From NCBI GenBank assembly GCA_964630795.1, contig CAZVWF010000056.1:1-18324 (forward strand): a stretch of DNA of 18,324 bases, given 5' to 3'. Under the pieces are notes generated by a model. It worked only from the letters and a program-made list of their open reading frames with translations, was not told where the DNA came from and did not search any database. Below, one piece after another: positions 1 through 7,295 of this stretch (position 1 is the first letter of the stretch; every line of letters starts with the position of its first letter). Source of the stretch: SZUA-117 sp964630795 (GTDB taxonomy: Bacteria; Pseudomonadota; Gammaproteobacteria; Steroidobacterales; Woeseiaceae). A program made the translations under genes and the position numbers.

Positions 1-440
1 CTTGCGAAAGATGTCGCAAATTTAGTGACTTCGCTGTATTGGCATCTTGCATATATATTTCGCATGGCCGCTAACTTGGCCTGCCAAACATCTTCATCCA
101 TTAACCCCAGTTTATGTTGTAGATAATCATTCTCATAAATCATCCATATTCGGTAGATATATGTCTCCACGATTGCCTTGGTATTGGGGTCCGACAGGTC
201 CAGTGATTCGTCCAGGAAGTCCAAAAAACTTCTCGGTGGGTTAGCGTTTGAAAAAGAACCTATTACTTCCGTAATTAATGCGGCTCTCTGTTGCTGTTGA
301 GCTGCAAGTGCAATCTTATGGGATTGGCGCAATTCCATGCCCACAAAGAGCAATGACGCTATTAAGCTTATAACACCGAATAACTGGGCTAATTCGCTAA
401 ACTTATTCAGGGCGCTCATTGAGAAGATTTGTTTTTGCAT
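1..440 (-). CDS. membrane-anchored hypothetical protein, 3' end outside window
   Basis: The minus strand is open without a stop from the ATG at 440-438 to the left edge, giving 146 codons of an incomplete gene. I do not recognise a named family. Residues ~18-36 (around LFGVISLIASLLFVGMEL) form one hydrophobic membrane segment, followed by a charged, Gln-rich stretch (RQSHKIALAAQQQQR) and a helical soluble region rich in Trp, Tyr and acidic residues. This layout (one N-terminal anchor, then a helical cytoplasmic or periplasmic domain) recurs in short unnamed proteins of marine gammaproteobacteria, from memory. A second ATG at 419-417 (MSALNKF) could be the true start; neither has a strong Shine-Dalgarno. 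The region is visibly more AT-rich than the rest of the window, which may indicate a different origin. A -10-like box lies just upstream at 471-476. No function is inferred. Confidence 0.78.
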   Translation of the reverse strand, partial: MQKQIFSMSALNKFSELAQLFGVISLIASLLFVGMELRQSHKIALAAQQQQRAALITEVIGSFSNANPPRSFLDFLDESLDLSDPNTKAIVETYIYRIWMIYENDYLQHKLGLMDEDVWQAKLAAMRNIYARCQYSEVTKFATSFA

Positions 441-470
441 CCGATCAGCCCGTTGATGGCTCACGCAGAC

Positions 471-476
471 ATTATA
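471..476 (-). promoter_or_regulatory. candidate -10 box for the gene at 1-440
   Basis: The minus strand reads TATAAT exactly here, about 31 bases upstream of the ATG at 440. The position suits a short 5' leader. No good -35 is seen at 16-18 bases spacing (the best match, TACGCA, shares only three positions with TTGACA), so this is a plausible but unproven sigma-70 type promoter. Confidence 0.4.
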
Positions 477-579
477 AAGCCCATTTTAATTTCATGCGTA
501 ATTCACGGTGGACTAATCCATTGGGAGTATCCGCATCTAAGTGACAAGATTGCATAATCAGGCCGTCGATGGACTGGTT

Positions 580-652
580 CAGTTTCGACCTGATTACCCA
601 TTGATTCAATCCAAAGAGCCCTCCAAACGGGTCTTTTATTGGGTCGAAACTG
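580..652. repeat. nested inverted repeat downstream of the permease
   Basis: CAGTTTCGACC at 580-590 is the exact reverse complement of GGTCGAAACTG at 642-652. Inside this pair lies a second, smaller stem (AAAGAGCCC at 613-621 against GGGTCTTT at 629-636, loop of seven). The outer arms can be extended inward by two wobble pairs and two A-T pairs. The element starts immediately after the stop codon of the permease read on the minus strand. It could be a terminator or mRNA 3' stabilising structure, or a small mobile-element remnant. The sequence shows the symmetry; the role is inference. Confidence 0.6.
613..637 (-). terminator. possible terminator of the SLC13 permease
   Basis: Read on the minus strand, AAAGACCC, a seven-base loop and GGG(C)TCTTT form a stem with one bulged C, followed by a short T-containing stretch, about 17 bases past the permease stop. 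The T run is short (three), so intrinsic termination would be weak. The larger enclosing inverted repeat may add strength. On the plus strand the same stem is followed by TCTTTTATT. Confidence 0.32.
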
Positions 653-653
653 G

Positions 654-2444
654 CTACAGGTACAGCCACCAGAGCACGGTCGAAAGAACCATCCAGAGAA
701 TTAACTGCAGCGGCAGACCGACACGGAAAAAGTCGGAAAAGCGATACCCACCCGCGCTCATTACGAGCAGGTTGGTCTGGTACCCGATAGGAGTCAGGTA
801 ACTCATATTCGCACCGAACAGCACGGCAAGGACGAACGGTAATGGCTCCAGCGCGAGTTCCGTTGCTACGCTCATGGCGATCGGCGTGGCGATAACGGCG
901 ATAGCGTTGTTGGTCACTATCTCTGTGAGCAGGGCGGTGATCAGCAAGAGGCCGCTGACAATCAGCGGCGGCGGCAGGTTACCAACTACGCCGACCAGGC
1001 CCATTGCCAGCACCTCTGCAGCGCCAGTAACTGTCAATGCGGTCCCCAGCCCGAGGCTTGCGACAATTATCAAGGCGATACGGGTATCGACTGCACTCCA
1101 GGCCTCTGTCCAGCTAAGACAGCGTCCCGCGAGCATTAATCCGACCCCCATCAAAGCGCTGACCATGATTGGAAGAATGCCGAGTGCTGCGACAGCGACA
1201 ACACCAATCATAATACTCATTGCCAGTCGGGCATGTGCAGTCCTCGGCACATGTATGGTACGCGCGAGGATCATGATTCGCGGCGTATCGATGAGTTCGT
1301 TGACTTGTTGCCGGGGACCCTGCATGAGCAGTACATCCCCATTTCGTAGTTGCGGGTCGCCATCACCGTCAAGCTGGGACACGCCCTGTGATCCAGGTCG
1401 ACACCAACCGATGGAAAAGAGGCCGCGTAATTCCGACTCGCGCGCTTCGCTAAGTTTCTTGCCATGCAAGGGCGAGTCTTGAGTTACGACGACCTCAACG
1501 ACCCGGTCGTCGGGTTCGCGAACAAAACTCTCGTCCCGGCGGCTCCCGACCAGGTTTTCTTGTGCCGCGTGGATCATTTCGGGCGAACCACGCAGTTGCA
1601 ACCGGTCGGCAGATTGTAGTTTTAATGTGGGTAAACGAACGAGCGCAGTTGATTCGCCACGTTCAATTCGAGTAAGCCGCACTGTTTCGCCCAGATCACG
1701 CAGCAATACGCTGAGTGGCTGCCCGACGTAGGGGCTGTCTTCCTCAAGTTCGATGGTGGCGTTGTAGAGTCGCGGCGAGGTACCCGCCAGCAACGACGGG
1801 CGAATGGGCAGTAAGTGTGGTGCGACCAGCCACAAATAGAGCAATCCGATGCCCCCGGCGATGACAGCAGGTAACGCAAAGTCGAACATTTGCAGGCGAG
1901 GTAAACCGATGTCCTCGGAAACCGATACGATCAACAAGTTGGTTGACGTGCCAATTGTAGTACTCATGCCGCCGATGATTGTCGCGAATCCGATAGGCAT
2001 CAGAATCTTTGACGGTGGCAAATCTGCGCGGTGCGCGATCCCAACGAGAATCGGTAGCATCATGACAACAATCGGCGTGTTGTTGGCGAAGGCGCTGATA
2101 ATCGCCGCGATAACCAGTGTCACGAGCATAGCCATGGCCCGGTTGCCTAACCAGATGCGTGTCAGCATTTTGCCGACGGTATGCAATGCACCACTGATTT
2201 CGACCCCTTTCGCCAGAACCAAAAGGAGGCAAATTGTAATGAGTGCTTCGTTACCAAAACCCTGTAGAAATGTCGCACCGGATACACTTCCGGGACCGTC
2301 TAGTGGGAACACCTCGAAAAAGGTAACCAGCGCAATCAACGTGGCGATACAGGAATACTCGAGCGGAATACGATCTCGAGAAAAAAGCACTAGGGCGCTT
2401 ATTGTCAGCAGTATTGAGGCGAGCGCATGGGGTTCCAACGTCAT
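654..2444 (-). CDS. SLC13/DASS-family permease with two TrkA-C domains
   Basis: This is an inner-membrane ion-coupled anion transporter of the divalent anion/Na+ symporter (ArsB/NhaD-like) superfamily, about 596 residues. Hydrophobic segments occupy roughly residues 10-215 and 405-596. Between them sit two soluble TrkA-C/RCK_C domains (about 225-300 and 310-390), the usual domain order for this subfamily. Each membrane half has a hairpin motif: FANNTP near 121-126 with TSTNLL near 168, and TEIVTNNA with GYQTNLL in the second half. Substrates of relatives include sulfate, dicarboxylates and other anions; the substrate here cannot be read from sequence. I chose the ATG at 2444-2442 because AGGGAG lies 10 bases upstream; an in-frame TTG at 2450 is only 4 bases from that site. 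The gene stands alone, with a TATAAT-like box about 70 bases upstream and a hairpin after the stop. Confidence 0.93.
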   Translation of the reverse strand: MTLEPHALASILLTISALVLFSRDRIPLEYSCIATLIALVTFFEVFPLDGPGSVSGATFLQGFGNEALITICLLLVLAKGVEISGALHTVGKMLTRIWLGNRAMAMLVTLVIAAIISAFANNTPIVVMMLPILVGIAHRADLPPSKILMPIGFATIIGGMSTTIGTSTNLLIVSVSEDIGLPRLQMFDFALPAVIAGGIGLLYLWLVAPHLLPIRPSLLAGTSPRLYNATIELEEDSPYVGQPLSVLLRDLGETVRLTRIERGESTALVRLPTLKLQSADRLQLRGSPEMIHAAQENLVGSRRDESFVREPDDRVVEVVVTQDSPLHGKKLSEARESELRGLFSIGWCRPGSQGVSQLDGDGDPQLRNGDVLLMQGPRQQVNELIDTPRIMILARTIHVPRTAHARLAMSIMIGVVAVAALGILPIMVSALMGVGLMLAGRCLSWTEAWSAVDTRIALIIVASLGLGTALTVTGAAEVLAMGLVGVVGNLPPPLIVSGLLLITALLTEIVTNNAIAVIATPIAMSVATELALEPLPFVLAVLFGANMSYLTPIGYQTNLLVMSAGGYRFSDFFRVGLPLQLILWMVLSTVLWWLYL

Positions 2445-2777
2445 AAGCAAGCGGCTCCCTTACCGGACGCTGTATTCTTTTGGTTTCAGGCGCCCGACGA
2501 AATGGACAACATGGTTATTATAGCTGACAAAGGGTCTCGCTCAGGAAACAAGAATAGAGCTGAAAATAAGTAGTTGAACTGGTCACTTACTGCTGGGCAA
2601 TGATTCGCTCTTCATAAAGGACAAAATTATCACTGTCCGCTATACGCCCAAAATTTACCGTTCAACTGCTTGCCTGTCGAAACCATTAGCAACTGGAACG
2701 GGTGAGAAATTTGCCCGGTTTCAGGCAGCTTGAAAATACAGATGGAGAATATCCGCCGGTAGACAGCACTGGGGAAG
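2445..2777. other. intergenic gap, no gene seen
   Basis: The gap lies between the 5' end of the permease and the 3' end of the S1/P1 nuclease, both on the minus strand. Only short unconvincing frames occur on either strand. Apart from the TATAAT-like box, one weak hairpin (TGCC against GGCA, within 2718-2733) is followed on the minus strand by AAATTT and could be a poor terminator for the nuclease. No RNA gene or repeat was recognised. Confidence 0.55.
2517..2522 (-). promoter_or_regulatory. candidate -10 box for the permease
   Basis: The minus strand reads TATAAT, about 72 bases upstream of the chosen permease start. No convincing -35 hexamer is found at 16-18 bases spacing, so the element rests on the exact -10 match and its position in a non-coding gap. 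Confidence 0.33.
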
Positions 2778-3734
2778 CTACGGCGTGATGAGTCGGGCGA
2801 TCCGATGCCCGGCGAGGTTGACCTGCTTTCGTGCAAGCGAACGCGCTGAATCGAGGTATTCGTTACTCAGGGTAACCGCTGGCGCCTCCCCGGCACCCAT
2901 CTTTTCTTGAAGCTGGGTCCTCATGTCATCCGTGTAGACGAACTGCCGGGCAAGATCGACATGCTTACGCAGCCAGGCGTCAATCGCCGCATCATCATCG
3001 ACGGGGTCGTCCGCGATTAATTTCTGTACGCTGTTATCGGGCGCGATGACTTCCATACCCGTTGGCAGTCCGTCCCATACGGCATGCAGGTTGCGTGTCC
3101 CATTGCCCCAGGCACCCTCAATGCTATTGCCACCACGATCACCGCTCGGAAAATATGCCCGACTAAACAACGCAACAGTGTGCAATGGCTGGTGCAGGTC
3201 ACCTGTCAGGTGCAGTATCCAGCAGAGCGCGATCGCCTTGTCCGCATCTGTCGAGCGTTTGTCGTGCCAGATTTCCAGGTTGCCACGCAGCGCCTGGATT
3301 ACGTTCAGGCTCGGCTCCAATGGTGGGGAAAACTGAGTTTCCATGTTGTGGCTTAACCTGCCAGTGAGCGCAGCTTCATCCTCTTCGGTCAACCACACCG
3401 GCATATTGATGTAATGCCAACGGCTCTGGTTGTACTCGGCCTGGATCCCTTCATCGAGTGTCTTGACCAGGTCGGGCCAGATAGCCGCCTGCTCCAACAA
3501 CCATTTTCCCCGGGTATCGCTATCGCCATTCGCAACGTGCGTCGGCATGTGCACTGCAAAATCCTCCCGGAATCTGGGGTGCTGCGCCAGAATTGTAATG
3601 ATGGCACTTCGCTGTTCGCCGTTTAGCAAATCAAAGGCGATAACCGCCGTTGCTTTGTGCCCCGCCGCATGCCACCCGTATGCCGCAGGGCATGCAAGAA
3701 ACAATACAACCAGGCCGGTTAGCAATCTTCTCAC
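2778..3734 (-). CDS. secreted S1/P1-type zinc nuclease
   Basis: This is a zinc-dependent endonuclease/3'-nucleotidase of the S1/P1 family, which cuts single-stranded DNA and RNA to 5'-nucleotides outside the cytoplasm. The 318-residue precursor begins with a Sec signal peptide (MRRLLTGLVVLFLACPAAYG). Predicted cleavage leaves Trp21 at the mature N-terminus, as the family requires, because its amino group binds zinc. The other expected ligands are visible in precursor numbering: His26, Asp88 (WPDLV), His107 (RWHYIN), His175 and Asp179 (HLTGD), His185, His217 and Asp221 (NLHAVWD). The set appears complete. Start choice: GTG at 3734 has GGGGAG five bases upstream, whereas the in-frame GTG at 3740 overlaps that site. 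The gene diverges from tdk across 54 bases, suggesting shared regulation in nucleic-acid scavenging, which is inference. Confidence 0.93.
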   Translation of the reverse strand: MRRLLTGLVVLFLACPAAYGWHAAGHKATAVIAFDLLNGEQRSAIITILAQHPRFREDFAVHMPTHVANGDSDTRGKWLLEQAAIWPDLVKTLDEGIQAEYNQSRWHYINMPVWLTEEDEAALTGRLSHNMETQFSPPLEPSLNVIQALRGNLEIWHDKRSTDADKAIALCWILHLTGDLHQPLHTVALFSRAYFPSGDRGGNSIEGAWGNGTRNLHAVWDGLPTGMEVIAPDNSVQKLIADDPVDDDAAIDAWLRKHVDLARQFVYTDDMRTQLQEKMGAGEAPAVTLSNEYLDSARSLARKQVNLAGHRIARLITP

Positions 3735-3788
3735 GCCCACTCCCCATTGTTGATGCAGGCTCTCAAACGCCCCCGTTAGGATACATCA

Positions 3789-4421
3789 GTGGCCAAGCTT
3801 TACTTTTATTACTCATCGATGAACGCCGGCAAGTCAACCGCTTTGCTGCAATCGAGCTATAACTATCGTGAACGGGGCATGAACACGCTGGTGCTGGTGC
3901 CTGATCTTGACGATCGATACGGAGCTGGCAAGGTCACCTCGCGAATCGGGCTGGAATCCAATGCGCTCACATTTCGTCGGGACGACGATCTCTACAACAT
4001 AGTTTCCACGCGCGGCCATGCATCGCCATTACACTGCGTGCTCGTCGACGAAGCGCAGTTCCTGACGAAGGATCAGGTCTTCCAGCTCGGGGAAGTTGCC
4101 GATGAACTCGACTTACCAGTATTAACCTACGGCATCCGCACCGATTTTCAGCGAGAGCCATTTGCAGGTAGCAAGTACCTGCTGTCCTGGGCCGATAATG
4201 ACGAGGAACTAAAGGCCATCTGCTTCTGCGGCCCCAAAGCAACCATGGTAATTCGACTCGACGAGGACGGAAATGCGGTCACGCAGGGTTCACAGGTCGA
4301 GATCGGTGGCAACGGCCGCTACGTGTCAATGTGCCGTAAACACTTCAGGGAAAACTACTTCAGGCAGACACTGGTACCACAACACCAGTTGTCACAGGAC
4401 ATCGTCGAGGAAAAGGAATAA
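3789..4421 (+). CDS. tdk: thymidine kinase
   Basis: This cytoplasmic enzyme phosphorylates thymidine (and deoxyuridine) to the monophosphate in pyrimidine salvage. The 210-residue protein is a bacterial type II (TK1-like) thymidine kinase. It shows the P-loop SSMNAGKST at 9-17, the DEAQF motif with catalytic Glu88 at 87-91, YGIRTDFQ at 114-121, and the zinc site Cys145, Cys147, Cys182 and His185 in CFC and CRKH. Length and spacing match the E. coli enzyme closely. The start is GTG, supported by AGGA seven bases upstream. It diverges from the S1/P1 nuclease and converges on the AAA+/FHA gene, with a single base between the two stop codons, so it is probably transcribed alone. Nothing appears truncated or missing. 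Confidence 0.97.
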   Translation: MAKLYFYYSSMNAGKSTALLQSSYNYRERGMNTLVLVPDLDDRYGAGKVTSRIGLESNALTFRRDDDLYNIVSTRGHASPLHCVLVDEAQFLTKDQVFQLGEVADELDLPVLTYGIRTDFQREPFAGSKYLLSWADNDEELKAICFCGPKATMVIRLDEDGNAVTQGSQVEIGGNGRYVSMCRKHFRENYFRQTLVPQHQLSQDIVEEKE

Positions 4422-4422
4422 T

Positions 4423-5712
4423 TCAGGCGGATTCGCCGGACTGCTTGTCAGCGTCCGTCTGCGTCGGCAGGATTGCTGTATTCTCGCGTGCCAGCACTTT
4501 CCGCATGTCATCGAGGGTCAACATGATGACCGTGTCGTCCAGGCTGATATTTTCGACAGATTCGTGACGTATCGCACCGGGGTCGACAAATTTCAAGCCG
4601 TAGTCACCGAGCGTGACGATGTCATCGTTGGCCAGGACCTGGTTGGACACGCGACGCGAGTTTACGAACGTACCGTTGGCACTGTTGAGATCCATCAACA
4701 GGGTGGATGAACCATGACGCACCATCAGTGCGTGATACCGGCTGACAAACTTGCTGTCGATAGAAACATCGTTGTGCTCCGACCGGCCTAGCAACAGGCG
4801 CGTCCCGTCGAACCGAATCTTCTTAAGCGTTTCACCGTTACGCGTCAGGAACATGAGCGGTCCGGACCGACGTGTTTCGGCATCTTCAATCGTTTGGTTA
4901 TCAACGACGGTCGGAAGCGTACTTTTCGGAGCCGGTGGGTACTCGATATGTTCAAGCGCTACCGGGGACTCACAGGCATTCTCCAGTGCCAATTGCGCGA
5001 GACGATCCAGCACGCCCGGCCACCCACCTGACGCACGGTACAACTCATCACAGACCTCATCCGGAAAGACAAAGTCAGGGTCTATGCAGCCGCCATGGCG
5101 CATCTTCGCATAGAGGTAGTCACTGGTTTCGTCAATGGTCAGCGGCGACAGATGGAAATTGCCGGTGAGACGCTTTGCGGTACACTTCATCGCGGGCGCA
5201 CTGACAATGTATTCAATCGAGCGATCACTGGCGAGGATAATGCGAAGCGCATACTTTTCCTGGACGCGAACCGAAGCAAGTTCGCAGAGCGCATTCATCG
5301 CATTCGGATCCATGGCGTGCGTATTTTCGACGAAGAGGAGTGGGGCGTGACTGCTCGCCGTCTGGTGCTTGACGAACACCGTGACCATGTTCATCAGTTC
5401 GTTAACCGAATCGAATTCGTGCTGGTAGCCGAAATTCTGGATGATCGATTCAAGGAGTCGCTCGGCATTCGCACCTTCGCCGTCAACGACGGCCACCGCA
5501 ACGTCCTCAGGTGCCTGCCGGACGTACTGCCGGATCAGGGTCGATTTACCCGAAAAGGGTGGTCCCTGGAACAATCCGAGGCCCGTATTGTGCTGACAGA
5601 TTTGGTCGAAAAACTCCCAGGCTTTTTCCTGTGCGGCATAGCTGAAAAACACCGGTGGATCCCCACCAATGCGGAACGGTTGCTCCTTCAGGCCAGCGGC
5701 ATGTAACTCCAT
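4423..5712 (-). CDS. ExeA/GspA-like AAA+ ATPase fused to an FHA domain
   Basis: The 429-residue protein has two clear modules. Residues ~1-245 are an AAA+ ATPase of the ExeA/GspA/MshM type: Walker A GPPFSGKST at 50-58, a Walker B-like strand PLLFVEN at 124-130, a sensor-1-like ILASD at 159-163, and a winged-helix-like region ending in GGWPGVLDRL. Residues ~290-378 are an FHA domain with GRS at 309-311, SRYH at 324-327 and NG at 346-347, the signature of phosphothreonine-peptide binding. A ~50-residue acidic tail ends the protein. I see no membrane segment or peptidoglycan-binding domain. Relatives of the ATPase part assist assembly of secretion or pilus machines; FHA domains read Ser/Thr phosphorylation. 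The substrate is unknown. The Walker B acidic pair is E-N rather than D-E. The start ATG has a weak AGG nine bases upstream. No secretion or kinase genes are nearby. Confidence 0.9.
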   Translation of the reverse strand: MELHAAGLKEQPFRIGGDPPVFFSYAAQEKAWEFFDQICQHNTGLGLFQGPPFSGKSTLIRQYVRQAPEDVAVAVVDGEGANAERLLESIIQNFGYQHEFDSVNELMNMVTVFVKHQTASSHAPLLFVENTHAMDPNAMNALCELASVRVQEKYALRIILASDRSIEYIVSAPAMKCTAKRLTGNFHLSPLTIDETSDYLYAKMRHGGCIDPDFVFPDEVCDELYRASGGWPGVLDRLAQLALENACESPVALEHIEYPPAPKSTLPTVVDNQTIEDAETRRSGPLMFLTRNGETLKKIRFDGTRLLLGRSEHNDVSIDSKFVSRYHALMVRHGSSTLLMDLNSANGTFVNSRRVSNQVLANDDIVTLGDYGLKFVDPGAIRHESVENISLDDTVIMLTLDDMRKVLARENTAILPTQTDADKQSGESA

Positions 5713-5739
5713 AAAATTGAACCTAGTACGCGTTGTTTC

Positions 5740-5754
5740 TTAACTTTCTGTTAA
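5740..5754. repeat. short palindrome upstream of the AAA+/FHA gene
   Basis: TTAAC, a five-base TTTCT spacer and GTTAA form a perfect 5-base inverted repeat, about 28 bases upstream of the AAA+/FHA start. The size and place suit a protein operator, but so short a palindrome can occur by chance. Confidence 0.25.
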
Positions 5755-5789
5755 AGTGTCCCCGGGTGTCTTTCGGTCATTACATAATC

Positions 5790-5814
5790 CGGCCGTGCAG
5801 TCTACGACTGGCCG
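5790..5814. repeat. imperfect palindrome in the divergent ccm/FHA spacer
   Basis: CGGCC at 5790-5794 pairs with GGCCG at 5810-5814, and AGTC at 5799-5802 with GACT at 5806-5809. The loop is TAC, with a four-base GTGC bulge on the left side. It ends eight bases before a TTGCAA -35-like hexamer, so it could be an operator or a hairpin in a divergent transcript. Confidence 0.3.
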
Positions 5815-5821
5815 ACTGGCG

Positions 5822-5852
5822 TTGCAAATACCAGTTTAAGTTTCCTTATAAA
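5822..5852 (+). promoter_or_regulatory. candidate promoter of the ccm operon
   Basis: TTGCAA at 5822-5827 and TATAAA at 5847-5852 are separated by 19 bases (18 if the -10 is read as TTATAA). Both hexamers resemble sigma-70 elements, and the surrounding region is the most AT-rich non-coding DNA in the window. It would give a leader of about 120 bases before ccmA. No other clear plus-strand promoter precedes the operon. Confidence 0.38.
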
Positions 5853-5926
5853 TCAATAGGTTAGAATTACAATATTAATAAAAACTCAAGATATTCCGAT
5901 TAACCATTAAGAATCAAATAAATTAG

Positions 5927-5983
5927 ATGAGTATCCGCATTACAGCCTTCAACAGGATAACGCGACGGGAAACCCTCCGTTGA
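5927..5983 (+). CDS. possible 18-codon leader peptide overlapping the ccmA start
   Basis: An ATG at 5927 opens a frame encoding MSIRITAFNRITRRETLR. Its TGA stop overlaps the TTG start of ccmA as TTGA. The peptide is Arg-rich. Such an overlap would allow translational coupling, which would help a TTG-started gene with no good Shine-Dalgarno. However, the ATG itself also lacks a clear ribosome site, and a frame this short can be accidental. Confidence 0.22.
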   Translation: MSIRITAFNRITRRETLR

Positions 5984-6594
5984 CCGCGTCGCTTACCGCA
6001 AGGTCACTTTGCCTCTTTCGTGGCGACCGCTGCCTTTTCAATGATCTCGAATTCACGTTACAGGAAGGTGAAATGCTGGTCGTGGAAGGCCCGAATGGCA
6101 GTGGCAAAACAAGCCTGCTACGGGCTATTGCGGGCCTGCTGGATTTCGAATCCGGCGATCTCGCGTGGAAGGGTGATTCTGTCCGGGATCATTACCAGGT
6201 GTTTCGCGCCGACCTGGTCTGGTTTGCGCATCGCGTCGGATTCAAGGGTGACCTTGATCTTCTTGAGAACCTGGCATTCGAATCGGGCCTGCGTACAAAT
6301 GCCGATGCAAGCTGCGAAGAGGTCCTGGAACGGTTAGGCCTGGATCAAGTAAGGCATCTGCCGTTCCGTTCGCTATCCGCCGGGCAACAACGTCGCGGGG
6401 CGCTGGCCCGAATGCTCCTGTCCGGCGCGCAGATCTGGATCATGGATGAACCGCTAACCAACCTGGATAAAGAAGGCCAGGCACTTGTCATCGCCGTCAT
6501 TGAAGCGCACATCAAGGAAGGAGGTCTCTGCCTGGCCGCCTCGCACCAACCCCTCGAGATCGCCGGGGCTACTCGCAGGGTGATGCTGTCATGA
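5980..6594 (+). CDS. ccmA: cytochrome c maturation ABC ATPase CcmA
   Basis: CcmA is the cytoplasmic ATPase of the CcmABCD complex. ATP hydrolysis releases haem-loaded CcmE from CcmC and CcmD for use by the ligation machinery. The 204-residue protein shows Walker A GPNGSGKTS at 37-45, the ABC signature LSAGQQR at 132-138, Walker B IWIMDEP at 152-158 and the H-loop histidine near 189. Its length is typical. The TTG start at 5980 is chosen because the N-terminus then aligns with the family (short strand, RGDR turn, then FTLQEGE), and no ATG or GTG lies at a better place. The upstream GGGA is a weak ribosome site. It is the first gene of the ccm operon, and its stop overlaps the ccmB start by four bases (ATGA). 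Confidence 0.95.
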   Translation: MTASLTARSLCLFRGDRCLFNDLEFTLQEGEMLVVEGPNGSGKTSLLRAIAGLLDFESGDLAWKGDSVRDHYQVFRADLVWFAHRVGFKGDLDLLENLAFESGLRTNADASCEEVLERLGLDQVRHLPFRSLSAGQQRRGALARMLLSGAQIWIMDEPLTNLDKEGQALVIAVIEAHIKEGGLCLAASHQPLEIAGATRRVMLS

Positions 6595-7289
6595 ATGCAC
6601 CGAGCCATGACGTGCCCGGGCTTTGGCAGGGCTTTGGCGCTGTTGTCCGTCGGGATGTCCTGTTGGCCTGGAAACGTCCGGGCGACATCTTCAATCCACT
6701 CTTTTTCTTCGCCATGGTCAGCACCCTGTTCCCACTGGCCGTTGGACCCGGCGTTGAGCAGCTACAGTTCAGCGGACCCGGAGTCGTCTGGGTTGCGGCA
6801 CTGCTGGCGACTCTGCTGTCCTTGAATGGCCTGTTTCTGAGCGACTACGAGGACGGAAGCCTGGACCAGCTCTTGCTAAGCCCCCAGCCCCTGCCTTTAC
6901 TGGCACTGGGCAAGTCGACGGCGCACTGGCTCATTACGGGCCTCCCACTGGTCTTCGTGTCGCCGCTGATCGCCATGACGTTCCGGATGGGGTCAGAGGC
7001 CATGGGCATCATGGTGCTGACACTGACATTCGGCACGATCAGCCTGAGCATGCTGGGGTCGATAGGTGCCGCATTGACCGTCGGCCTGAACCGGGGCACT
7101 GCGCTTTTGAGTCTCCTGATTCTGCCACTCGCGATGCCAGTGCTGATTTTTGGCGCAAGGACCGTGGCTCTCTCGGCCGCCAATGACGCGGTCGCGGCCG
7201 GCGTCTTTTTCCTGGCAGCCTATTGCATGTTGGCACTAACCCTCGCACCATTTGCCACAGCGGCGGCGCTCAGGATCAGCAACGAGTAA
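6591..7289 (+). CDS. ccmB: haem exporter permease subunit CcmB
   Basis: CcmB is the integral-membrane partner of CcmA in the CcmABCD complex. Its 232 residues are almost wholly hydrophobic, with about six membrane segments. Family features are visible: an N-terminal cytoplasmic start with RRDVLLAWKRPGD, the segment FNPLFFFAMVSTLFPLAVGP (about 36-55), and an internal LDQLLLSPQPL loop that in relatives contacts the ATPase. Length matches E. coli CcmB (about 220). The ATG overlaps the ccmA stop by four bases, implying translational coupling. No anomalies are seen. Confidence 0.95.
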   Translation: MNAPSHDVPGLWQGFGAVVRRDVLLAWKRPGDIFNPLFFFAMVSTLFPLAVGPGVEQLQFSGPGVVWVAALLATLLSLNGLFLSDYEDGSLDQLLLSPQPLPLLALGKSTAHWLITGLPLVFVSPLIAMTFRMGSEAMGIMVLTLTFGTISLSMLGSIGAALTVGLNRGTALLSLLILPLAMPVLIFGARTVALSAANDAVAAGVFFLAAYCMLALTLAPFATAAALRISNE

Positions 7290-7295
7290 ACACCC

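Noticed and set aside
472..669. 65-codon minus-strand frame over the permease 3' end
   Set aside because: Mostly in the inverted-repeat spacer, overlaps the permease stop in another frame and has no recognisable features.
874..1482. 202-codon plus-strand frame inside the permease
   Set aside because: Antisense to a clear membrane transporter; its low-complexity Ala/Ser/Thr/Arg composition is what a reversed hydrophobic gene gives.
526..5942. Shared 12-mer GAGTATCCGCAT near 526 and 5930
   Set aside because: A few shared 12-mers are expected by chance in 18 kb; flanks differ.
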